In this document: positions 21,110 through 31,101 of the stretch, one piece after another
How positions within the stretch are numbered: the stretch's first letter is position 1
How the letters are laid out: every line of letters begins with the position of its first letter
Source: Saposhnikovia divaricata
Lineage: Eukaryota > Streptophyta > Magnoliopsida > Apiales > Apiaceae
NCBI GenBank assembly: GCA_036435485.1
Contig: CM071596.1
Location: forward strand, 61,367,001 to 61,431,000
DNA: 64,000 bases
Reading direction: 5' to 3'
The notes under the pieces: generated by a model
Told to the model about the DNA's origin: nothing
The model's input: only the letters and a program-made list of their open reading frames with translations
Database searches by the model: none
Position numbers and translations under genes: made by a program

Positions 21110-22557
21110 CCATGCCAACTCTTTTCATCCAATTTAAATTTCTTTTAAATTCTTTAAATAAATTTAGTTTTTAAAATTTTTTAACTTTTTTATTAAATGA
21201 GTTGGAAAATTATTTTATTTTTTAAAATTAATTTTTTTTTCAAAAAATAATTTTTTTTCACAAATTGTAATTTTTTTGTAAAGATTATTTTTTAAATTGT
21301 TAAAAATTTTCTCGAATTTTTTTAAAAAATCGAATAAAAAAGTTTTTATAAAAAAATATCAAAATTATTATTTTTTTAATAAATACTTTACGTTTGTGTA
21401 GTAAATTTTTTATATTAAATTATAAGTATTTTAATAAAATATTATTAACAAAAAACAGTTTTTAAAAAAAAAACAAAAAAAATCACTTTACTTTATTTTT
21501 TGTTGGGCTGGGCGGGAGGTTTTGGGGGGATTTTTGTTGGGCTGGGCGGGATGTTTTTGTTTCGGTTGAGCGGGATATAGGTTTTGGTCACTTTACTTTC
21601 CCCAATTCACTTTACTTTCTCCACCCAAAGACAAGAGTAGCAAGAGTAGCCGACTTCTCAGCAATTCTTCGGGCTTCTTCTCAGATTGCAAGAAGAGCAG
21701 CAATTAGGGCTTCCTTCAATTAGGGCTTCTTCTCCACCCAGCAATTAGGCTTCCTCCAATTAGGTATTTTCTGTTTTTTTCATTTTGATGTTGATTTGGT
21801 GTTTTTGTTCTATTTGTAATCCTATGTGTGTAAGCCTCTATGTAAGCCTCTATGTTTGTTCTCTGTTTTTGTAAGCCTATGTGTTTTTGTAAGCCTCTGT
21901 GTAAGCCTATATGTTCTGTTACTATTATGTGTGTGTGTGTATGAATTAACTATTATGTGCGTGTGTGTGTGTGTGTGTTAATTAACTTGATAAACTTGAT
22001 TATATATGTGGTTGAATTTGGTAAGATTGTATATTTTCTGCAAGTACACTTAGGGTTTCTAGTTTGTTCATTTTTGCAATTGAATCGGTGAGTGTGAACT
22101 TAAACACTGAGTTTTGATGATTTTTTGTTGTATTATTAACTTTTTCGTATCGTAAATGTTTGTTATATTGTTCAGCAGATCTATGCTCCGTTGCGATTTT
22201 CGTTTATGTTGAATAATTGTTGCTTAATCGGATTGGTAGATTTCAATACGAGAAAGCTGAAGTTTGCTAGTGTTGTCATTTTGCTATGATTTTCAGTTTT
22301 GACTGTTTTTATCATTAATATAGTTTAAGTAGTATTGTAAAACCAATGTTGTTGTATTCAGATTTGTTAGCTAATTGTTGTCGTTCATGAGTATACGTAT
22401 GTAATAATGATTAGATTTGTAAACTTATGACAAGGCCTAAGGCAGCTCTTCAGATAGATATCTATGTTTAGCTTTTACAAGTTTTAATTGCCTAATCTTT
22501 TGTAAGCCTAGAGTGTACTTATATTTTATGACATTTTGAGTTGTCATAACTGTAGTG
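21110..22557 (+). other. Non-coding 5' part of CACTA-C
   Basis: Very AT-rich (21120-21500), then a promoter or leader-like segment (21580-21770) with repeats of gcaattagggcttc and ttcttc, as in the equivalent place of CACTA-B. A GT-rich microsatellite follows (about 21930-21980, gtgtgtgtgtg), then intron-like DNA up to the tnp2 ATG. Confidence 0.5.
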
Positions 22558-23730
22558 ATGGATGACATGCCAAATATTTGGATAAACCTTCCAAAGTATA
22601 GTCAAGAGTATATGATAGGGATAAAAGAGTTTATAGAAAATGCATTCCCCCAAGTGGCTGTAGGTGACGAAACGCTATGCCCTTGCAAGAACTGTAAGAA
22701 CATCAAGTGGCATGTACAAGATGTTGTCTACGATCATCTTATATGCAGCGGTCCTTTTTCCCTGTATGCAAACTGGATTGTAGAAGTTTCAAAACATCTT
22801 GTCCCTAATCGTGCACGTAATGACGAGGATGTAAATATGGAGAACGATATTGATTTTGGAGATGATCTAGTAGAGATGTTGCATTGTACTAATGGACCAA
22901 ACGCTGATGCTAAGAAATTTAATAGACATCTGGAAGAGGGAAAACTTCCCTTATATCAAGGCTGTAAAAAATTTTCTAAGCTAAGTTTCATTGTCCGACT
23001 TTATTCCTTGAAGTGTGTTCATGGAATTACAGAGTCAGGGTTTGGGGAAATACTACAATTGATCAAAGAAGCTTTTCCACAGGCAGACATTCCCCTATCT
23101 TTCAACGCTGCTAAGAATATAATTAGAGATTTAGGTCTCGATTATAAAAAGATACACGCGTGTCCAAATAGTTGTATGCTTTATTGGGGTGAAAATGAAA
23201 ACGAACAAGAATGTAGAACCTGTGAAACTTCAAGGTGGGTTATGGTTGGAACGACAAGCCCAGATGGCAATGAAACGGAGAAGATGCCTCGAAAAGTCCC
23301 GGCAAATGTGATGCGATATTTTCCATTAAGGTCAAGGCTGCAGAGAATGTTTATGCACAAAGACTATTCAAAACTGATGTCGTGGCATGCACTTGGACGT
23401 AAAAAGGATGGGAAACTTAGGCATCCTGCTGATGCGGAGGCTTGGAAGAAGATGGATGCACTTTATCCCCTTTTCTCGTCAGAAAATAGGAACATCAGAC
23501 TAGGTCTAGCATCGGATGGATTCAATCCTTTCCGTTCGATGAACATAAATCATAGTACTTGGCCAATAGTTTTGGTAAATTACAACCTGCCTCCTTGGTT
23601 GTGTATGAAGCCAGAAAACCTAATTCTTTCAACGCTTATCTCCGGTCCTGAATCCCCTAAGAATAGCATTGATGTGTACATGCAACCTCTAATAGCCGAG
23701 TTGAAAGGTTTGAAAAACAAAGGATGGTAA
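22558..23730 (+). pseudogene. tnp2-like: TNP2-like CACTA transposase, C-terminally truncated
   Basis: A 390-codon continuous frame, ATG at 22558. The N-terminal transposase-associated domain is intact: WINLPKYSQEYMIGIKEFIE, CPCKNCKN, HVQDVVYDHLICSGF-type, YANWI. The tnp2 region follows: KFSKLSFIVRLYSLKC, GLDYKKIHACPNSCMLYW, C-x2-C, VMRYFPLRSRLQRMF, KLRHPADAEAWKKM, LGLASDGFNPF, HSTWPIVLVNYNLPPWL and IDVYMQPLIAEL. It ends 9 codons later, at nearly the same place as the CACTA-B copy, so the C-terminal catalytic part normal for TNP2/TNPD is absent. About 65-70% alike to the CACTA-B protein by eye. The frame is intact, but a complete transposase would be much longer. Confidence 0.88.
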
Positions 23731-24651
23731 AAATCCAACATAATAATCAAGTTCTTTACCAGCTGTTACCTTCACTGTCAGCGAAAGAAAACAATAATGG
23801 ACCGAAGGGCAATGGAAATGATGTGGCCCAAGATGTTAGTGCCGATTATGATCCGGGACAGGATGCAGGACATGATGCAAATAGTGACGGTGATGCATCT
23901 GTGACTCCACCAAAGGTGTGTCGTAGCTAGATGTTTGTATTTATTCATGCATTATAACTAGAATCATATTATTTTGTACCTAAGTGGTTGTATTTTGCAG
24001 GGTAGAAAGAAGACAAACAAGAAAAAGCTTGCTCGGGGACGGGCACCAACAACACGTTCCCGAACCAATTCAATACCCAAGCCTGCAAATGAAGAAGCAA
24101 GGGAGAAGGATGAGACATGTCAATTTGTGGAATTTGAGATATCTCCGCATCCAGATGAAGGACAAGGTTCAATGGATGCCTGGAGGGCTATGCGGAAACG
24201 CCAAAGAGAACAATCTGAAAAGGAGAAAGCTCGGGGACAAGAAAAAATAGGAGCAAGTGCAAGTAAGAAGGTTGTCGAGGAAAATATCTTGCCTGATATT
24301 GAGGAAGGCGATATGGAAGGTTAGCCTAATATATGTTATTCGTTGCATATCTATTTATATCTTCATTTAAGCAGAAGCATATCTATTTTACATTCACAAA
24401 ATCTTGCAGATCCAGTTCCTAAAAAATTGAGAGGAAAAACCAGGATGGATGCTGTTCACATGAGAAGCTTTGACAAGAGAGTTGTCATCGGGATGAATGA
24501 CGATTTCCAGCCTATTGCAGAAAATGACAAAGTACTATCAGAATTAAGTTCCTACCTTGGAACACTTGCTAAGCGTCGTGTGTCGCTAAGTTATGTTAGT
24601 TGGCGCCATGTTTCGAAAAACTTGAGGCAGGCTATGTGGAATCATGTCAAG
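23731..24651 (+). pseudogene. Second gene of CACTA-C (Ptta/En-Spm type), 3'-truncated
   Basis: Coding pieces are about 23724-23915 (acidic, D/G/N-rich, donor at AAG-gtgtg), 24001-24319 (GRKKTNKKKLARGRAPTTR... SMDAWRAMRKRQREQSEKEKA) and 24420-24651 (DPVPKKLRGKTRMDAVHMRSF, then LSELSSYLGTLAKRRVSLSYVSWRHVSKNLRQAMW). The last piece matches the domain in exon 4 of the CACTA-B gene (LSEFSNFLGTT...SLTCASWHQV). The exons for the rest of the domain are absent; the sequence runs into a tandem array. No PB1-like N-terminus is visible. Presumed DNA-binding TNPA-like role by family. Confidence 0.75.
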
Positions 24652-24829
24652 GTAATTTATGACCACATGTCGATTTTTATCGTTACTTGTTATTTAATTA
24701 GGTGATGACAAAATAAAAACCTAATAAATAATTTTTGATCAGTTTTTACTAAATACAAATGAAAATTTATTCTACAAGTCTATTTATCAATTAATTGAAA
24801 ATCTTTTTTTTAAATGATTATGAAATAAA

Positions 24830-25300
24830 ATCCATCAATAAAATCCGTAATAAAGCACTAGTTACTTTTATTAGTCAATTTAGTTGTTGATTGCTAAGAT
24901 CTCAAACCAAAATCATTTTTTTTTTGAAAATTTGGGAACATTAAAAAATTGGATATATCTTAACATCTGTAAGGTTGGATCGTCGAGAATTATTTTTAAA
25001 AAAATTAAAACAAAAATACGTGATAAAGCACTAGTTACTAGTATTAGTCATTTAGTTGTTGATCTCAAAGCAAAATAATTTTTTATTTTCTAAAAATTTG
25101 GGAACATCAATAAATTAGATTTATTTTAACATCCGTACGGTTGGATCGTCGAGAATTATCTTTAAAAAAAAATTGAAACAACAGTCCGTGATAAAGCACT
25201 AGTTACTAGTATTAGTCAATTTAGTTGTGTATTACTAAGAGCCCAAACCAATATAATTTTGTATTTTTTCAAAAATTTGGGGAAATCACTAAATTATATA
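24830..25300. repeat. Second tandem array, about 2.5 units of ~175 bp, related in layout to the CACTA-A array
   Basis: Units begin with gataaagcactagttact at about 24852, 25021 and 25190. Each contains attagtca-atttagttg, a T-rich run, aaaatttgggaacat, ttgga(t)atatctt-aacatc, ggttggatcgtcgagaattat and an A-rich run. The order and several words (tttgggaa, ggttgg-tcgag, A-run) parallel the units at 2284-4160. The telomere-like hairpin block is missing here. Confidence 0.8.
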
Positions 25301-25622
25301 TATCTTGACAAATGCGACAATGCGACCCGAACCGAATTTTCCAACATCCAAACATAATTCGATCCGAAACAGTAAATATCCAAAAAAGAACCGAATGTAG
25401 TTTGATCCGATCTTAATCCAAAATTTATCCGATTTTGATCCGAATTTGACCCGAACCGAATTAGATCCGATCCGAACCGAACAGTCCCAAAATATATCTT
25501 AACCGAAAGTGGATCCGAACCGAATCATATTCGATCCGAACCGAACGGGCTCTAAATATATCATAACCGAAAGTGGATCCGATTCGAAACCGATCCGTTT
25601 ACCTGATTTGCCAGGTCTAGTT
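25301..25622. mobile_element. hAT-like MITE rich in gatccgaaccgaa repeats
   Basis: The interior repeats the words gatccgaaccgaa and gatccga(t/a) many times. The right end (cgtttacctgatttgccaggtcta) inverts to TAGACCTGGCAAATCAGG, a typical hAT-MITE terminus. The left end is degenerate, so I cannot show the TSD. The 107-codon frame starting at 25509 is a by-product of the repeat. Confidence 0.55.
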
Positions 25623-25925
25623 TTAACTAATGTCAAAACCAGAACAGAAAGAAATAACTCATTTAGAATAATAGAGAAAATAATAAAAATTAAATTTATT
25701 TATCTAGAAAACTCAAAACACATATTATATCACAATTGTGTCGGTCTGCCTTATACTAAAAGCGAGTACAAGCTATACATGTGGCACTCTCTCATTAAAT
25801 TGGGCACATGTAATTTTTTTAATTTAAATTGAACACATGTTTTTCTCTTTTTAAAATTATTTCTTATGTGGCAATCTCCTAATAACTTAATATATTAAAA
25901 AAATTTACTCTTATGTTCCACTTAA
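25623..25925. other. Intergenic AT-rich DNA
   Basis: No gene. Contains the word gcacatgt near 25803 and an inverse-like acacatgt near 25832, possibly part of a decayed MITE. Confidence 0.3.
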
Positions 25926-26395
25926 GGGGGTGTATTCAACTGAGATTTTAATGGATTTCTGATAATCTATGGATTTTAATGAATTTTTTAAATCCACGGA
26001 TTAATTAAATTCTACAAAGACTCTACAAAAAATCTTGTAAAATTGATGTAGAGTCATTGAGGTTTGAAATATTTTTTTAGAAATCCATCAAAATCTCAAT
26101 GATTTTTGCAAGATTTCAAAACTTATAAAAACACCTAGCAAATCCACCATTTTAATAAATCTAAAAAATTCATGGATTTTTGAATACCATCAGATTTAAA
26201 TGGATTGTTTTAAATCCAGATTAAATACACCCAGATTTTAAAAAACTTTTTGAAATCATAATTGAACCCTCAGATTTTAAATGACATTTTAAATTCTAAA
26301 TTGAATACCTGATCAAGATTTTAATGGATTTAAAAAAATCCAAATGGAATACCCCTAGATTTCTAAAATCCCTCAAAATCCCAGTTGAATACACA
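25926..26395. mobile_element. MITE with GGGGTGTATTCAACTGAGATTTT ends
   Basis: The left end gtgtattcaactgagatttt (25930-25949) is inverted at the right as aaaatcccagttgaatacac (26375-26394). The interior is filled with aaatcca and tggattt words forming further inverted repeats, including an internal pair near 26200-26230 (cagattaaatacaccc). This terminus is common among plant MITEs of the PIF/Harbinger type; that class is inferred. Confidence 0.75.
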
Positions 26396-26432
26396 AAGAT
26401 TAATCTTTCTCCTTATTATTTACTACTTTTTA

Positions 26433-26983
26433 CTAGGTTATAGCCAGTGCTACGCACACGGATATTTTAAAAATTAATTATAATAAATTATATAATTTAA
26501 TATTTAAAAATTGAATAATTTAGTTTTGAAAAAAATAAAATTAATACAATAAGTGCATTTCTTTATATATTGTAATAAATTTATTTCAAAATTACTTTAA
26601 AGTATATATTTTATTATATTTGTTATATATGTTATGAGATTATTTAAATTAATAATATTTTAATATATTTATTATATATGCTACGAGATCATTTGCATTA
26701 ATTAAGTTACCAAAATTTAAAGATTAATTCAAATCTATATTAATAAATTTACCATAGATAATATATATTGCATTAGTGATATTTAAATTTGATATACAAA
26801 CTTTCCAGAATCAAAAATGGGTCAAATAGTCATATGGATCTTCTACAAACCAAAATTGGATACCAAACCAAAACTATGGATAGTCCATGGATCCAAACAG
26901 AATTAAAAAATTTAATCCGAACCTAAATATGGATACCGAACCTAAGGTATGGGTTCTCCACTAATTTATAATATATAGATAGA
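26433..26983 (-). mobile_element. Non-autonomous Helitron (minus orientation)
   Basis: Read on the minus strand it begins after an A with TCTATCTATATATTATAAATT and ends with CCGTGTGCGTAGCACTGGCTATAAC then CTAG followed by T. That gives a 5' TC, a GC hairpin near the 3' end, a CTAG end and an A/T target. It has no coding capacity (551 bp). The 5' tip matches that of the Helitron at 27625-28045. Confidence 0.7.
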
Positions 26984-27359
26984 TTTGTTTATGTTCCTCT
27001 ACTAATGATAATAGAGAAGTAGATATTTGTTTATTTTTTTAAAATATCGATTGATTGATATTTGATTATTGATTGATGATAGATGATTTTAACATCCACT
27101 AATATTAAACCACTCCATTATTAAGATAACCTAGCGCGGGTAATTAAGTACTAGTATTTATTTTATTTTATTTTTGACAAGAAGTACTAGTAATTAAATA
27201 AAATTAAAACTATCAAATTTTGGTAATAACAAATGACACATAAATTTTTATCTAGCTATCAAATCAAAAATGCATATAAATTTATTCATATATTTAAAAT
27301 GCGTGTTTTTGTAAATAATAACATTTTTACCACATTTTTATTCTTTTTTACCAAAATAA
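26984..27359. other. AT-rich intergenic DNA
   Basis: Nothing recognisable. Contains gattgattgat low-complexity near 27048-27080. Confidence 0.35.
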
Positions 27360-28290
27360 TAGTTTGCGGAACAGGTGGCCAAAACTACCAACCTGTTACG
27401 CATTTGTCAAATGCATAACAAAAAAAAACCTATTACGCATTTGGCAAATGCACAACAAAGCATTTGGCAAATTCATAACAAAAATAATACCTATTACTCC
27501 TTTGATAAATGATAATATGCATAAATACTTATTACCCATATGTGGACTGCGTATTAGGCTCTAACAAACGGTCCTATTACTCCTTTGAAACATGGGTAAT
27601 ATGCATAAATACCTATTACCCATACTAGCTTATAACTCGTACAAAGCACGGGTTACTTTTAATTCTTTTTAATTTTCTTATAGTTTAGTATATATAATAT
27701 TATAAACATTACTTTCAATATGTTGGGATAATTCAATTTTTAGACCTTTGTATAAAAATAATTTTTAGTATTAAATCTAAATTAATATGCTATTGGTGGG
27801 AATCAAACCTTCAACCTTTCTATATAACAAAATCTATTATTAATTTTATATTAAAATGTTGTTGGCGAGATTCGAACCTTAGACCTCCAACTTTTAGTAT
27901 TGTTGTATCTAACGATCATGATCTATTTGAGTTGAAGATCTAACGGTTATGAATGGGGGATAACCAAAAATGAGGAACCAAAATAAGGGGTAACCAAACT
28001 ACAAATTATACCCCATTTCGCTTATTATAGTATAGTATAGATAGATGTGAAATGCGTAATCCATCGATATTTATGGCCGCTTTTATTAAAAATGATATTC
28101 TTGTCAGGTGGTTGCCCTGTTACTTCTTTGAAAAATGGGTAATATGCATAAATACCTAGTTGCCCTGTTACTTCCTTGAAAAATGGGTAATATGCATAAA
28201 TACCTATTACCCATATGTGGAATGCGTAATCCATCGATATTTATGGCCGCATTTCTGAAAAATGATACTCCTGTCAGGTGGTAGGGAGTT
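27360..28290. repeat. Duplicated repeat block (cctattac-ccat / atgcataaatac units), Helitron inserted
   Basis: A unit with ttactcctttgaaa-atgggtaatatgcataaatacctattacccat followed by atgtggaatgcgtaatccatcgatatttatggcc occurs around 27560-27624 plus 28046-28100, and again at about 28160-28280. A partial copy sits at 28105-28160. The first copy is split by the Helitron 27625-28045. The block may be part of a larger repeat element that I cannot name. Confidence 0.7.
27625..28045 (-). mobile_element. Non-autonomous Helitron with preserved empty site
   Basis: On the minus strand it starts TCTATCTATACTATACTATAATAAGCG after an A and ends with the hairpin CCCGTGCTTTGTACGAG, TTATAAG and CTAG before a T. 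The host sequence acccata-tgtgaaatgcg is uninterrupted as acccatatgtggaatgcg in the sister repeat at about 28208-28226. This proves insertion between A and T with no target duplication, as Helitrons do. The 421-bp interior has no gene but includes ggtgggaatcaaacc and attcgaacc words. Confidence 0.85.
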
Positions 28291-29160
28291 TTGTGGTATT
28301 TATGGCCTTTATCCGTGTTTTTTTAGAGCTTTTGGGGATTGGGATGAAGATGTGACAATATTAATGGTGTAATGTTACGTACCCCGAAAGCTTTCCTAAA
28401 TTAAGTTCCCGAATGACGTGACATGGCTGACGTGGCATTTTAAGAGATTTTATTTGGTGAAATTTATGTAAATGCAGGGGGGTCCATCATTATTATTTAA
28501 ATTAATACCAATAAAATTCTGACACGTGTCATTTGGGAATAAATTCGGGAACGAATTTGAGGACTCTAGCATTTTCCTAATGTATTTTACACATATTGTA
28601 TGTGTCTTGCTCTCTATAATATTTAGAGACTGAATTATTGGCACAAATTAGTGCATAAAAACGTACTGAATTTGCAATCTGAATTTGCAATCTACCTGAC
28701 AACCCCACCATTCATGCTTGAAGTTGCAACTTGCAAGTACGTTTGAAGAAAATAAGAAAGTTACAACACGTTTGTATTTTACATACAGAATGACAGAAAC
28801 CACATAAAATAACAAGACTGAACTTAAAGCCTTAACACAGCCAAATACAATGCCCTCCGCAAAGCCGGAGAGTGAAGAGCACGACGTTGATGGAAGTGCC
28901 TTGGGTTGTTTAATTTATGTATATTCCAATTAAATATGTCAGTAAACTTCTATACACAAAATATATGAAATAAAATTTATAAGGTTAAACAAGATTCAAC
29001 CTTGCACGAATAACTGTGAATGCGTTGTAAGTGATTATTCTTTCTTTTTTTTGAAACATAAGAAGAATGTTGTGAAGCCATCTAAATCAAAATTAATGGT
29101 GAATTAAGAATGTTGTGAATACCAGACATTTCAGATTTACTTTTTGTTGATCAAACATGT
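28291..29160. other. Intergenic DNA with an imperfect inverted-repeat MITE
   Basis: Bases 28392-28430 (gaaagctttcctaaattaagttcccgaatga) are inverted at about 28540-28578 (ttcgggaacgaatttgaggactctagcattttc), both with cacgtg/acgtgac words inside, giving a likely MITE of about 190 bp. No gene was found in the remainder up to the Copia LTR. Confidence 0.45.
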
Positions 29161-29662
29161 TGTTAAATATTGATTTAAGTGATGCCAGGATTTGGACTAC
29201 TGATCAGATACTGATGCTGACATCATCAGTAGTGCAACGTTAATATTAGGGTGTTATCAGGATTATGAGCTGTTCAGGATTACATGAAGATTTTCATCAG
29301 TCCAGAGATCAAGGAAGATTGATATGTCGATTCCTAAATTATAGGAAGGTAGCTATCATGCAAGATATGTATTCAGAGTTGTATGTAATTGATTTAGAAT
29401 ATCTTGTAATTGATAGTGCAGCTCTGTACGTTATATAAACACAGTTTAGGTTTTACATGATTGTAATCGCTTACACGAGTTATCTTGTAACTTAGCAGCT
29501 CTCAAGAACATAAGGATTTCTTGAGAGAGTTTGTAACAGTTTTATATCAGAGTTAATAAAGCTGTTATTTATTCATACTTGTGTTATCATTTCTGTTTAA
29601 GTCGAAAATCTTATACAATTGTATTCAACCCCCCTTCTACAATTGTTAATTACTGGGCAACA
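29161..29662 (+). repeat. D1 5' LTR
   Basis: From TGTTAAATATTG to ACTGGGCAACA. Contains a TATA box (TATATAAA at 29432-29439), the promoter for the element's transcript, and aataaa near the R/U5 region (about 29555). Confidence 0.92.
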
Positions 29663-29664
29663 AT

Positions 29665-29676
29665 TGGTATCAGAGC
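29665..29676 (+). promoter_or_regulatory. D1 primer-binding site (initiator tRNA-Met)
   Basis: TGGTATCAGAGC, exact match to the plant Copia primer site, two bases after the LTR. Confidence 0.92.
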
Positions 29677-29710
29677 AAACTGATTAATTATAATCAGAAA
29701 CGATCTTAAG

Positions 29711-30160
29711 ATGTCAACAAGCAAGTATGAAAGCATTAAGATTCCTATTCTGAGGAAAACTGAGTATCCAACATGGAAAGTGAAAATGTTGATGTATCTG
29801 GAAGCAACTGATCCAGATTATCTCGATAGGATTAATGATGGACCATTTCTTCCAACGAGATTAGTTGGAAGAACAGAGACTGTTCCTGAACACTATGTCG
29901 TCAAGGTAAAAAGTGAATGGACTCCAGAGGAAAAGGCTCAATTACTCAAAGATGCAAAGGTAAAGAATATTTTACATAACAGTCTTGATGTTGTCATGTC
30001 AAACAGGGTAATAGCATGCAAAACTACTAAAGAAATCTGGGATACCTTGGAAACTCAATGCCAAGGCACTGAATCTCTCAAAAGAAACAGAAGGGCTCTG
30101 TTGATTCAGGAGTATGAACAGTTTGATGCTAAATCTGATGAAAGCCTTACTGATATGTAT
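29711..30160 (+). pseudogene. gag: D1 gag, N-terminal part (before the insertion)
   Basis: The ATG at 29711 begins MSTSKYESIKIPILRKTEYP, followed by TWKVKMLMYLEATDP. This is the DUF4219/UBN2-type capsid domain of Copia Gag. It runs 150 codons to SDESLTDMY, where the solo-LTR-like insertion enters. The uninterrupted homologue is at 57664. The frame then reads 10 foreign codons to a stop at 30191. Confidence 0.88.
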
Positions 30161-31049
30161 TATAACGACCTAGAATTTTTCGCAATTTTTTAATGTTTAT
30201 TTAAGTATTAAATGTGAAAATTATGTGAATTATGTGGTGGATAAATTTTATGCAGTCAAGTTATATGTGAAATCATGTTTATGTGGTTATATGATGATTT
30301 GTGTGTGTCGAATATGTCCGTGGAATTTTACTTATATTTTTAGAGCATTAAACTATTTTTAAAGTGCATTTTTAATCTTTCGAAAATCATATAAAATCAT
30401 TAGAGTTGATTTAAATTATGAAATCTCTTGCATTCTCATCTTTGAGACAAGATTTAGTTTGTAAAATTAGTGTAGATATTTAATTGTGAGTTTTGGTATT
30501 TTAAAATGATTTAAAAAGCATTATTTCTTTTAAAGAGCTTTTATTTCGAAAATTCGTATAAAATTCATTTTTGATCCCAAAATTATTTTAAAAATATGGG
30601 GAGCCACGTAATTTCATAAAATTTGTTTTAAAATTTTAAAAATTATATTTTTCCTAATTCCCTAATTTATTTTGATTTAAAAGGATTAAAAATCAGTTTT
30701 GAAAAGAAAGTAGATTTTCAGCATTTTGTAAAATTACCAAAACTGCCCCTGGCAGTATATATCAACACCACCGCCCACATTCTTCATTCTTGCTCGAGGT
30801 TTTATCAACTGGGTACTTTCCTTTTCTTTTCATTTTTCTTTCGATTTTAAACACAAATTCATGCTTGAATTTTTGTTTTAAATTCTCTAAATTATGTTCT
30901 TGAGTTATAAGGTAGTTGGGTGAGGTTTTGGTTGAGTTTATGTATATATATATGTAGCTGTGTGTGTATAGATAATTCTTTGATTAAGTGATTCTAAGAT
31001 GATTATTTATGGCTTTAAGTTGAGTTTTGAGAAGTTTTGTGGGAATTTG

Positions 31050-31101
<52 letters not shown>

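Larger units (their letters stand above)
20916..24700 (+). mobile_element. CACTA transposon C (left part; right end not found)
   Basis: A tnp2-type gene and a second gene (22558-24651) have the same order and truncation as in CACTA-B. On the left, subterminal words atgttacctta / gttacatta / ggtaacat recur between 20958 and 21110 in both orientations. The likely left tip is CACTACACCATATACGACC at 20916, inside the PMD/Ulp1 pseudogene and similar to the CACTA-B tip, but the choice is uncertain. No GTAGTG-type right end is visible before the tandem array at 24830, so the right side is probably deleted. Confidence 0.6.

Noticed and set aside
28430..28680. Right terminus of CACTA-C near tagtgcat at about 28651
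   Set aside because: The flanking sequence does not invert to the proposed CACTACACCATA tip and no TSD matches.
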